A stretch of DNA of 64,000 nt from an uncultured Clostridiaceae bacterium (GTDB lineage Bacteria; Bacillota; Clostridia; TANB77; CAG-508): NCBI GenBank assembly GCA_946998225.1, contig CAMPYH010000001.1, positions 62,001-126,000 of the forward strand, in the 5' to 3' direction. This document shows positions 9,332-19,121 of this stretch, piece by piece. The notes beneath the pieces were generated by a model. It was not told the origin of the DNA. It saw only the letters and a program-made list of their open reading frames with translations, and ran no database searches. The translations under genes were made by a program, and so were the position numbers. Every line of letters starts with the position of its first letter. Position 1 is the first letter of the stretch.

Positions 9332-12300
9332 TTAACTAATTTTTTTGTGTTTTGAAACATATTGTTTTCTTATATATAACATTACGGAAGATAATCCAAT
9401 TAATGAAACACTTGCAATTATAATCTTCATTATCTTATTTTTATCTTCTAGTTTTATACCTGTTGGTGGTGTTAATGAGATTCTTTCTGTTGTAAATGAA
9501 TCTTTTTCAAATATTGTTTTTGCAAACATCTTTGATGAATTAAATCCTTGTAATTGATTTCTTGCATTAGTTAAATTAGCATTTTCGTCTTCTTTAGTAA
9601 AGATACTACCAGGTCTTATACCTCTTAATCTCTTACCTGAGTTAACTGTATATGTTAATAACTCTGCAGTATTTTCAAAAGATAAGTCTTTTTCTTCTGC
9701 CATTGATGAAATGTGTTTTCTTGTTCCTATGTACCATTTATCTATACAATTTTCGTTAATCTTGTCATTTATATCTTCACTTCCTGTGCTTACATAAAGT
9801 GCTAGTGGAGATAATTCTTTAGGTTCTTTTGTAGATAAATAAATATTGCTTCGTTTGTCGTCAATATATGGAACACCTTTTTCATCTCTTAAGTCTATAC
9901 TTTTTGCTTTTTCTGCTAGTTTTTTACCAGTATCTACTTCTGTGTCTTTATATCTAGCACCGGCAAGTTTGTTTACCAAGTCTTGTTTTATAGCTTTTTT
10001 CCATTTTGCCATTTCTGCTTCTGGTCTACCAGAAAAGGCTCTTTCGTCATATTCACAATTATTGTCTATTACATCCATAACTTCTTGAATTTTTAGTTTA
10101 TCTATTTCTGCTAAAGTAAGTTCTGTTTGTGATCTAGGTTTATAATAATTGTCTTTTAATATATGTCCAAATCCATATCTAGATACATTATCTTCATGAT
10201 TTAATTTTTTAGATTCTTCTATAGATATTGGTCCTGCATAATATGATTTAATCTTTTGATTAAATAATTTTGCATCTTCTGGTATCTCATCAAGAATTCT
10301 TTCTGTTTCTTTATCATAGATATCAGGTTCACTTAGGTTAACTATTCTAATTGCATATTCTGCTTTTAAATTAGATCCTTGTAGTAATTGTTCGTCAATA
10401 TTTATATATATAAATCCTTGTGAAATTCTAGATGGATTTGCTATATCATGTTCTGTTGATTCAGTACTAAATCTTGTTCCGTAAAGAGTATTTAATACCA
10501 TTACATTTTCTTGACCTTCGCTCTTTTCATTATTTAACTTGCTTGTCATTTCGATTGCACCAAGATATGGTTCGTAAATATCTCTTCCACCAGATTTATT
10601 CTTTCTTTCATCATTAACCGCATTTTTTAATTCTAGGTCAAAGTTTAAATCTATTAATCTCTTACCTGAATTTGTTTCAAGAGATATATTTGTTATATCT
10701 TTTCTTAATTCCATTTTAGAAATTGGTCTTTGAATTAGTCCTGCATTAACATCTTCTACACTATAGTATAAAGGATAATTAGCTACTGTATTTTGTGATC
10801 CACCTTCACCTTTTAAGTATCTTACTCCGCTAAATGTTTTTGCCATTTCTCCTAAAGATGTTTCTGGAATAATTTGGTTATTAAGAGCTTCTAGGTTTTC
10901 AATGCTAAACGCCATTTTTGGAGTTGTTGCAATCATTCTACCATAATTATGTACAAGTCTAATATCGTAATCGCTTGGATTCATTGTATCTAATGCTTCT
11001 ATAGCTGTATGATCATCATGATTTAAACTTCTTACAGTTTTCATTATTTCAGCACGTCTATATTCATCATCTCTAATATATGATAGATCTTTTTCACCTG
11101 GTCTTTCTTTTGGTAACCATGTTTCGTTTAAGTTAGCTAAGTTTTCAGCAAAATTCTTATCTCTAAAGTTTCTATAGAAAGTAGATTTGAAATCTATACC
11201 ATTAATCCACTTAATAGTTCTTATTTCTTGATCTGATGTTGCTACTAAATCTGCTTTTGTAATTGCTGGTGGATTGTCTGCATCAGTTCCTGGTGCTTGT
11301 GATGTATATGGAAGTTTAACAACAAAGTTTCCTGCTGGAATTCCTCTAAATTTATATTTTCCATCATCACCTGTTTTTTGAACAGAGTTTAATCCAAGAA
11401 TTTCTCTAATATTTATTGTTTTATTTCCGCCAACATTTACTTCATCTGGCCATATGAATGGTACATCTAGGTATTCTTGATCTTCAGTTAATTTGTCATC
11501 TAGTTTTGCATTAATTTTTTCTCCAATACCTTGCTCATTTCCTAATGATGAAATTCTAACAGGTATTCTTTCTTCAAGTATAACTTTTTGATTTGGAAGA
11601 ACTTTTTCTTCCGCATCTTTTATACCATTTCCTACATACATTTTAGCTTTATCATTTGGATTGTTTGAGCTTTGTTCTGTTAATTTTACATCTATGCTTT
11701 CATTTCTTGAATCTTCCCAAACAACACCATCAAGTCTTCTACTATTATCCTCATTAAATACTTCCATTCTTAAACCAGGAGCATATCCTGTATCTGCTTC
11801 AATATATGTTTTATTCCAATCACATAAATCTGAAGTTCTTAAGATTTCTCTTGTAAAATCTAAGTCTGGAACAGTACCTGGAGCTGAAAATTCGTCAACT
11901 CTTGCAGAAAGTATATTTGTTCCTCTATCAAATGATGCGAAACTTCCTATTTCCACAATGTTTCCAACACTTTCATCACTTCCATTTAATGTATCTATTG
12001 CTACAGTTGAATTTGGAATATCTATGCCCATATTAGCCATTCCATTTCCATTTCTTCTAAGTCTGTATACTGTATAAACATCTATCTTTGTTAAAGGTTC
12101 AAGTCTGATTCCTTGTTCATTATTTTTATTTATATATGCTTTTTTAGCACTTGGTGCTCCAATTGTTTCGTCACCTCCCCAAATTTCTTTATCTGAATTT
12201 GGATCAGCGCTTCCATTTATTGCATCTGGGCTTCCATTTTCTCCTTCAGTCATTTGAGTTGTATCAAATACACTAGATTTACGTAGTCTTGTCTTAGGAA

Positions 12301-15300
12301 TTAATACACCTTTAGCTGTCGGATTTCCATATGATTTATGTGCTTCAGTAGGTGATTCTTGAATGTATTTTATCATATCTGTTTTTACTTCTTGCATAAA
12401 TGCTGGATTATATTGATCTCTTATTTCTGTTAAAACAACATCGTCCATATCTGACATATTTCCTACAGTTACTTTGTATGTTAGGAATATATCTAATTGT
12501 CTAGTATCTTCTAATCCTCCAGCTTCTTCACTATCTCCTCCAGATCTAAATTGTTGATTCATATCTTTTTTCATTTGGTTGTATATTTCATCTGCATAAT
12601 TTTGATAGTTTCCAAATGCTGTTTTAATTAAATCATTATTTGGATTCATTGCACCCATGTCTGCAGGTTCTTGCATTTTTGTGCTGTACATTGCAGTTCT
12701 ATATAAATAGTCTGCCATATATATATTTAATGTATAATCATTTGCATTTGCAGCTTCCACTTTTTCAGATAAACGATCTTTATCTAATATGCTTACCTTT
12801 TCTTCGTGATCTGCTATATCTGTAACATTTAATGAATCTGATCCAGTTCTTGAATCACTAAATCCTTGGTTAAATAAATAATTCATAGCTTTATTATTTA
12901 CAAATAATGAAGCATTAAGTAAGTCTTTGCTCGCAAATAATCTTACTGTTTCTCTTTCTTTAACACCAAAGTTAATATTTTTCATATATGGTTCAACAGA
13001 ATAATATTTTACATTTCCACTGTTATACCATGGTACTTCTACATATTTTCCATCTTTAGTTTGTTCTGTTGTTTTCCCATCAGGTGTTGTACCTTCAAGT
13101 TGTCCTAAAGATTCAGCTGGAATATGTATATTTTTATGAATTGGTATAGGTAAATTAATATTTAATGTTGAGCTATTCATTGCTCTTTCTTTCATAAAGC
13201 CATTATCATTAAATATTTCTTCTGCTTTATACCATTTTAATTTTGAAGTTCCATAAATTTCACCAAATTCTGGACCTTTTCTATCATATTCTAATTGAAT
13301 ACTCTTTGTTCTAGCTCCACCTTTATCTACTGAGTTTGCATGATCGCCATCCATTGTTGTTCCTCCATCAGAGTCGAATGGTTGTCCACCTTCCATTTCA
13401 GCAAATTTTCTATTAAATTCATTTCTTATATACACATTTTCATATGCATGTGATGAATCTTTAAATGAATTTGGATCATTTTTATAGTCTTTTTCTAATT
13501 GCTCTGGATCTATTTTTAATTCACCATAGAATCCTTCTTTTTGAAGAGGCAATACTGAAGTATATTTTAATCCATCATATGAATAAACAACTTCAAATAC
13601 TATTGCTACATCTTGTTTAGAAAGACCTTGTGATTCAAAATCTTTATACTCTTTTTCAGAGAAGCAAATATCATGTAGGTTATATGGTCCCCATTTTCCT
13701 TCTCCATTAGTATAAATTTTATCTCCATCTATTTTCTTAAATGTACTTGGTTCAAATAATCTAGCTTTTTGTTTCCATAAAACTTCTTTTATAGTTATTT
13801 GATCTCCATCTGATTCAGTCTTAACAGCTACTCTTCTTACATCAACTTTGAATACACCTTCTAGATTTTCTGCTTCACCTTCATCATATTTATGATTATA
13901 TGATAAATGTTTTGTTCCGCTCTTCTTATCTATCCATGTTCTTCCAGCAATAGGAATATATAATCTTCCCATTACTTTACCTTTGTCTGGTTCTGGTTTT
14001 GATTCTGGTCCTTTTGAATCGTCACCGCCTCTTCTATTTATAATTCCCGGTACATCTATTTCTTCACCTTTTTCTTCTGGTGTTTTTGGTTTTGATTGAA
14101 GTTTACCTGGAACAATTTCAATTCTTTTAAAGTTAATCCATATAGCACTCTTACCTAAAGCTAAAACTTGATTATGTAGTTTTTTTGTTTTTGCTTTTAT
14201 AGCAGGAGTAAATGTTTGATCTAAATCATATCCAACTTTATCTCCTATAAGTTGCATTGGATCTTCCGCATTTTCTTCAGATTTAGCTTGTAATTCAGTT
14301 AATTGTATTGAGCTACTTGTTATATATGTGATTCTTGAATTAGTTGTCATATATGCAAAATCAAAGCTTGCTGATGTAATTTCCATTAATTTTGGATCAT
14401 GTTTTATTATATAATAGAATTTTTGTCCTGGATTAGGATATTCTTGTTCTCCTTCTGGGATTGCTTGACCGTCTTCTCCAAGAATTAAAAATTTCCATTC
14501 TTTTACATCTTTTATTTCTGAACCAGTTCCTGCTTCTTCTCCGTTTTGTTCTTCATTTCCATTATTATTTGCAGGTGCTTCTGTTTTTAGATTTGAATTT
14601 TTTCCATCTACTACTTTGTAGTTCATTTCTTTTATCTTTTGATCTAGGATTGCAAATCTAAGCTCAGATATCTTTTTAAGCTCTTCTTCTCTTTCTTTTG
14701 CTATTCTTACATCTTCATTATGTTTATCTATTTTATTTAATTTACTTATTGTTCTATTAAATTCATTATATTTCTTTTTCAATGTACTGTTTATTATTCT
14801 ATTTGCATATCTTATCTTATTGTTTTTATCTGCAAGTCCAAACACGCTTGGATATGTAGAGTGATATGCTGAGCTGTAATCTACTAAACCTCTAAGGAAA
14901 TCTTGTAAAGCTTTTAATCTATCTTGTAAAGCTTTTAGAGTTTCTCTTGCATCAGCTAATTCTCTTCTAGCTTCTGCTTTTCTTCTCTCACAATCTGCCC
15001 TATCGTCACGATCTCTTTGGTAACATCCACCACTTACTTCAGCTTCTAAGCTTCTGATTAAAGCTTCTGTTCTTTTAATTTCCTTTTCTACTCTTTCAAT
15101 TTCTTTTTCTGTAACTTCTATTGCTTCGGCAATATCTTTTGATTGTTCAGCTTGAAGTCCAAGTCCTACGCCTCTTCTTGTTTGTTCAACAGATGTTCCA
15201 CTTCTATATTCTTTTGAGCTTCCCCATAATCTTGTAGAAAGTGCTGTTTCTCTAGCGTCAAACATATATTTTCCTGCATTAAATCCTGGAATTCTTAAAC

Positions 15301-18300
15301 TTGCACCCGCTCTAGCAATGTCTCTAAATTTCTTTGCAAGATTTGCTGGTCCTTGAACCCTTCCATATGCACCTTGAACTAAGCCTGGCATATCTGGTGT
15401 TATTTGGTCAGATAATACATATGGAGATACATCCTTTAATTCGTCTATAGTCTTATGATCTGCTCCATCTGCAGCCATTGCTTGATTATCTTTTATTAAC
15501 ATTCCAAGGTCGCCATATATTCCGGCATATAGTAGTCTGTTTGTTTTACCACCTCTTTTATCGCTTACATCTGTACTTAATTGTCCTGTAGATAGTGGGA
15601 ATAATGCTTCAGCTTTAGAATCAGGAGAAATCCTTACAGATCCTACTAATCCACCATAAACATTTAATAAACTTTCTAGAGAATTTGCTACATGTTCTGG
15701 TGCTAATTCTGAAGTATCATTATCCTCTATAATATCTGTATCAAAGTCATATTCTTCTTTTTCATCACCGTATTCTTTAAATCTATCTGTTTTCTTAGAT
15801 GTATCTTTTCTTTTTTCGTGTGGTATTTCTACTTTTGAAGGATCGTAATCACCTTTTGGATTAAACATTTGTCCTTCTTGATATTCTTTTGCATTACTTT
15901 GAAGTTCATCACCATATATTCCTTGATCTAATTTCTTTTGCATATCATTTTTGAATTTTTCATGTGCTTCTTTATTATAGTTTCCTTCATTAGATCTATC
16001 ACTATAGAAATCTATAGCATCACGTAACATTCCTGTATCGTAATCTAAAATATCTGAATAAGGTATATTAGGCCAGTCTAATGCATTATTTCTTCTATCT
16101 GTTACTGTATTATTTGAGAACTGATATCTTGGATATCTTTTTTCTTTTATTTCTCTGTAATTTAAAATTCTATCTAAGAAATTATCTATTCTTGAAACAG
16201 ATCTTTTTAATTCATTTAACGCATCATTTAATTCTTTTAATTCATAATTTCTTAATTCATTTCCAGCATTAATAGTATTTACTACAACTATATATGCTTT
16301 TTTAAATTGATAAAGGCAATCGTCGAAATATCTATAGTATGCTTTTCTATCATTTTCTAAGTCTCTTTCTGTTAATCCTCTATCCCTATAATATCTTCTT
16401 CCATTTTCATAAAACTCTCTTGTTTCAGATGAATACCATATATGATCCCAGAAATTTTCGTCTCTTTCTTTTCTTGTCATGTATGCTTTATCTATAAATT
16501 CAAAAGTTTCAAGAATTGAAAGTCCGCCCCTTTTATTTCTTCCATTTCCTCTTTCAGGAATTTTTTCTCTTAATTTTTTCTCATGACTTTGATCTATTCC
16601 TAAATTTGCTTCAGCTGCTTTTCCACTAACTTTTTTATATGCATCTTTAATTTTTCCGATTAGTTCTTCAGCTGCTCTTCTATCTCCATCTATTTCTTTA
16701 GCTTCGTCTTCTAAAAGATCTATGTTCTTTTCAAGTTCTAATAAATCATTTCCTGTTACTTCTTTTCCTGAAGTTATTTTCTTAATAATATTTGTTACTG
16801 TATCTGAAACTGAATTAAATCCAATTCTTTTTCCATTTCTAGCCATTAAATCTTGAATTTGATTTAATCCTTCAGTAAGTTCATTTAAATTATGTATAAA
16901 TTCTCTTAATTGTTTTTTATTAAATGTTCCGTTTTGTGGAACGTTTGATAAAGCATCATAATTTAATAGATTTTCGGCATTATCATCTCCACCATTATCT
17001 GGGAATGTTCTGTATCTTCCTTTTAAGTTTGCATTAACAACATCTGCAAACCATGGTCCTTTACCATCTACATTGTGTTTTGATGAAAGTGGACTCTTTA
17101 GTTCTTCCATTTGATGCTTAAAATACTCTAATTGATAAGGTCCTACTTGCCATACAGCTTCATCTCTTTTTAATTGTATATCTTTTTGTGCTCCAGGATC
17201 TGAATTTCCTTCGCCGTCCCCACCTTGAACTGATACAAACATTGGATTGTATTCAGGGATTTGTGGGTATGTCATTACATAATCTGGATATGCATCAAAA
17301 TAGTCTCTAATATTATAGTCAAATGGAACTGTACTAACATCTTTTTCACTTGGTTTTCCATTTTTATATTTAATATATATATCTTTTTGTTTACTTGATT
17401 TCTTTAATGTTTTTTTCTCATCTAGATATTTCATAAAAGCAAGCCAGCTCTTTTTCCAAGTTTTTGAGTCTGTTATAACTTGGTTAACTAATGAATCTGG
17501 GCTATTAAGATTAAAGAATGCTATATCACTTTTGTAATAAAGAGATCTACTCTCTTTATATCCTTGAGTTATATATTTGTATCCTTCTAATCCTTCTACA
17601 ACTGACCAGAAAGCTACTTGAAGTCCGTCTGTGTGTTTTTCTTTATTATATGGTTCAACAAGTCCTCCTGGTGTAACTCCAGCATTATATTTATATGGTG
17701 CTTTTCCTTCTTCATCGGCTTCTCTATCTTGTGGTTTTTCAACTGCTAAAACATATGCTGCATATGGAGATATTCTATCTACATTAAAATATTTTAAATT
17801 TCTTTCTTCTGGAGAGAAAGTATCTTGAAGTAAATCTAAATCTATAGCTGGTTCTTGTTGTGTTTCTTGGAATCCATATTTTCCTTGTAATATTACTTGA
17901 AAAGCTTTTAATCCTTCTTCAAGCCATTTTGGTCCTTGCTTTTCTTCAACCTCATCTACATCTATAAATCCATCTGATGTATCATAAGTTTCCTCTTTAA
18001 TTTTCTCATCATCTACAAACTCCCAATCTTGGTTAATTAAATAATCTCCGATTGAGTTTTCATCTGCATGACCATATTTGTCTTTTATTCTTTCAAACTC
18101 TTCTTGAGTCATTATTAAATTTCCGCCTGGGCCAATTTCATACTTTAAATTTAAATCTTTTGCTATTTCATTAAATGAAGCTTGAATTGCTGGATCTACT
18201 GTTCCACCATCTTTTTTATCTAAATAAAATCCTTTAAATATCATATGAATAGATTTAGGCCTATATTGTTTATCTGGAAGATAAATAGTTTGAAGTCCGC

Positions 18301-18952
18301 TTTCACTCCAGCTTACATTTAATTTTCCACTTAATATATCATCCATCCATTGTTTAAAAACAGTATCAACTTGCTCTTTTGCAACATATCCTTTTAAAGC
18401 TCCAAATCTTGTGCCATCTGTTGGTTGTAAATAAATACCTCTAGATGCACAAAGTAGACTTGCAACTTCAGGTTTTCCTAAATCTTTCCATGTAAATGAA
18501 ATGCTGTTTTCCATTATTTTTCTAACAGTATCGTCTGCATGTCCATTACTTAAACCTTTGTCACCATGGAATTTATATATTTCCTTTGGCTTAGGTCTTT
18601 TAAAGTCCTTTATTTCTTCATCTTTTGTTTCACCTTGTACTTGATCTCTAAAGAACTCGTCTAGTAATTTAATTTTCATACCAGGAACTGATTCTAATGT
18701 TTTAGATACAGTTCTATATGCTCTTTGAATTTTAGTTATAGGTTGTCCGCCTTGGTTTTGCATCTCAGCAAAAGCTCCAGGAGTTTCAGCTCCAGGATTT
18801 GCCTCGTTTCCAATTCCTTCACCATTGTTTTCAACAAATGATGCTCTCGCATAAATATTGTTATTAATATATGGTGCAAGTAAAATAACTAGTGATAAAA
18901 ATACCACAAATAAAACTGCTCCATAAAATAATCTACTATTTTTTTCTTCCAT
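9332..18952 (-). CDS. Giant 3206-aa surface protein with SdrD-B-like domain and C-terminal anchor
   Basis: This is the largest gene of the window. The N-terminal hydrophobic segment (AVLFVVFLSLVILLAPYI) acts as signal or anchor; a C-terminal helix (IIIASVSLIGLSSVMLYI) is followed by a basic tail; there is no LPXTG. About residues 600-640 carry the VGPYQL module shared with the edge gene at 1-2213. A strongly charged coiled coil lies at about 1275-1360, interrupted by a short Cys-containing loop (GGCYQR ... DCERRK). About residues 2400-2550 resemble an SdrD-B/Cna-B prealbumin-like fold: DGVVWEDSRN at its start and KYKFRGIPAGNFVV near its end. The rest is not recognisable. The ATG at 18952 follows GGAG. 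It is likely a long surface fibre or adhesin; the repeated organisation is inferred from composition, and no enzymatic motif was seen. Confidence 0.85.
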   Translation of the reverse strand: MEEKNSRLFYGAVLFVVFLSLVILLAPYINNNIYARASFVENNGEGIGNEANPGAETPGAFAEMQNQGGQPITKIQRAYRTVSKTLESVPGMKIKLLDEFFRDQVQGETKDEEIKDFKRPKPKEIYKFHGDKGLSNGHADDTVRKIMENSISFTWKDLGKPEVASLLCASRGIYLQPTDGTRFGALKGYVAKEQVDTVFKQWMDDILSGKLNVSWSESGLQTIYLPDKQYRPKSIHMIFKGFYLDKKDGGTVDPAIQASFNEIAKDLNLKYEIGPGGNLIMTQEEFERIKDKYGHADENSIGDYLINQDWEFVDDEKIKEETYDTSDGFIDVDEVEEKQGPKWLEEGLKAFQVILQGKYGFQETQQEPAIDLDLLQDTFSPEERNLKYFNVDRISPYAAYVLAVEKPQDREADEEGKAPYKYNAGVTPGGLVEPYNKEKHTDGLQVAFWSVVEGLEGYKYITQGYKESRSLYYKSDIAFFNLNSPDSLVNQVITDSKTWKKSWLAFMKYLDEKKTLKKSSKQKDIYIKYKNGKPSEKDVSTVPFDYNIRDYFDAYPDYVMTYPQIPEYNPMFVSVQGGDGEGNSDPGAQKDIQLKRDEAVWQVGPYQLEYFKHQMEELKSPLSSKHNVDGKGPWFADVVNANLKGRYRTFPDNGGDDNAENLLNYDALSNVPQNGTFNKKQLREFIHNLNELTEGLNQIQDLMARNGKRIGFNSVSDTVTNIIKKITSGKEVTGNDLLELEKNIDLLEDEAKEIDGDRRAAEELIGKIKDAYKKVSGKAAEANLGIDQSHEKKLREKIPERGNGRNKRGGLSILETFEFIDKAYMTRKERDENFWDHIWYSSETREFYENGRRYYRDRGLTERDLENDRKAYYRYFDDCLYQFKKAYIVVVNTINAGNELRNYELKELNDALNELKRSVSRIDNFLDRILNYREIKEKRYPRYQFSNNTVTDRRNNALDWPNIPYSDILDYDTGMLRDAIDFYSDRSNEGNYNKEAHEKFKNDMQKKLDQGIYGDELQSNAKEYQEGQMFNPKGDYDPSKVEIPHEKRKDTSKKTDRFKEYGDEKEEYDFDTDIIEDNDTSELAPEHVANSLESLLNVYGGLVGSVRISPDSKAEALFPLSTGQLSTDVSDKRGGKTNRLLYAGIYGDLGMLIKDNQAMAADGADHKTIDELKDVSPYVLSDQITPDMPGLVQGAYGRVQGPANLAKKFRDIARAGASLRIPGFNAGKYMFDARETALSTRLWGSSKEYRSGTSVEQTRRGVGLGLQAEQSKDIAEAIEVTEKEIERVEKEIKRTEALIRSLEAEVSGGCYQRDRDDRADCERRKAEARRELADARETLKALQDRLKALQDFLRGLVDYSSAYHSTYPSVFGLADKNNKIRYANRIINSTLKKKYNEFNRTISKLNKIDKHNEDVRIAKEREEELKKISELRFAILDQKIKEMNYKVVDGKNSNLKTEAPANNNGNEEQNGEEAGTGSEIKDVKEWKFLILGEDGQAIPEGEQEYPNPGQKFYYIIKHDPKLMEITSASFDFAYMTTNSRITYITSSSIQLTELQAKSEENAEDPMQLIGDKVGYDLDQTFTPAIKAKTKKLHNQVLALGKSAIWINFKRIEIVPGKLQSKPKTPEEKGEEIDVPGIINRRGGDDSKGPESKPEPDKGKVMGRLYIPIAGRTWIDKKSGTKHLSYNHKYDEGEAENLEGVFKVDVRRVAVKTESDGDQITIKEVLWKQKARLFEPSTFKKIDGDKIYTNGEGKWGPYNLHDICFSEKEYKDFESQGLSKQDVAIVFEVVYSYDGLKYTSVLPLQKEGFYGELKIDPEQLEKDYKNDPNSFKDSSHAYENVYIRNEFNRKFAEMEGGQPFDSDGGTTMDGDHANSVDKGGARTKSIQLEYDRKGPEFGEIYGTSKLKWYKAEEIFNDNGFMKERAMNSSTLNINLPIPIHKNIHIPAESLGQLEGTTPDGKTTEQTKDGKYVEVPWYNSGNVKYYSVEPYMKNINFGVKERETVRLFASKDLLNASLFVNNKAMNYLFNQGFSDSRTGSDSLNVTDIADHEEKVSILDKDRLSEKVEAANANDYTLNIYMADYLYRTAMYSTKMQEPADMGAMNPNNDLIKTAFGNYQNYADEIYNQMKKDMNQQFRSGGDSEEAGGLEDTRQLDIFLTYKVTVGNMSDMDDVVLTEIRDQYNPAFMQEVKTDMIKYIQESPTEAHKSYGNPTAKGVLIPKTRLRKSSVFDTTQMTEGENGSPDAINGSADPNSDKEIWGGDETIGAPSAKKAYINKNNEQGIRLEPLTKIDVYTVYRLRRNGNGMANMGIDIPNSTVAIDTLNGSDESVGNIVEIGSFASFDRGTNILSARVDEFSAPGTVPDLDFTREILRTSDLCDWNKTYIEADTGYAPGLRMEVFNEDNSRRLDGVVWEDSRNESIDVKLTEQSSNNPNDKAKMYVGNGIKDAEEKVLPNQKVILEERIPVRISSLGNEQGIGEKINAKLDDKLTEDQEYLDVPFIWPDEVNVGGNKTINIREILGLNSVQKTGDDGKYKFRGIPAGNFVVKLPYTSQAPGTDADNPPAITKADLVATSDQEIRTIKWINGIDFKSTFYRNFRDKNFAENLANLNETWLPKERPGEKDLSYIRDDEYRRAEIMKTVRSLNHDDHTAIEALDTMNPSDYDIRLVHNYGRMIATTPKMAFSIENLEALNNQIIPETSLGEMAKTFSGVRYLKGEGGSQNTVANYPLYYSVEDVNAGLIQRPISKMELRKDITNISLETNSGKRLIDLNFDLELKNAVNDERKNKSGGRDIYEPYLGAIEMTSKLNNEKSEGQENVMVLNTLYGTRFSTESTEHDIANPSRISQGFIYINIDEQLLQGSNLKAEYAIRIVNLSEPDIYDKETERILDEIPEDAKLFNQKIKSYYAGPISIEESKKLNHEDNVSRYGFGHILKDNYYKPRSQTELTLAEIDKLKIQEVMDVIDNNCEYDERAFSGRPEAEMAKWKKAIKQDLVNKLAGARYKDTEVDTGKKLAEKAKSIDLRDEKGVPYIDDKRSNIYLSTKEPKELSPLALYVSTGSEDINDKINENCIDKWYIGTRKHISSMAEEKDLSFENTAELLTYTVNSGKRLRGIRPGSIFTKEDENANLTNARNQLQGFNSSKMFAKTIFEKDSFTTERISLTPPTGIKLEDKNKIMKIIIASVSLIGLSSVMLYIRKQYVSKHKKIS

Positions 18953-19081
18953 TTCATTTACTCCATTTTAAGATTTTACAGTTACTTAAAAATTAACCTA
19001 TTAAAAGTAGAATTTCAATGAAAACCTATATTTTTAATACAAATATAATATTTTATCTAAAAGCTATATTTGTTTTTTTAT

Positions 19082-19117
19082 AAAAAAAGAACTATTTCAT
19101 TTATGAAATAATTCTTT
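19082..19117 (-). terminator. Intrinsic terminator after the PBP2 gene
   Basis: A long stem (AAAGAA-TATTTCAT against ATGAAATA-TTCTTT, 19086-19117, with small internal mismatches) is followed by a U-tract on the minus strand (A-run 19082-19088), just after the stop at 19122. Confidence 0.75.
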
Positions 19118-19121
19118 AAAA

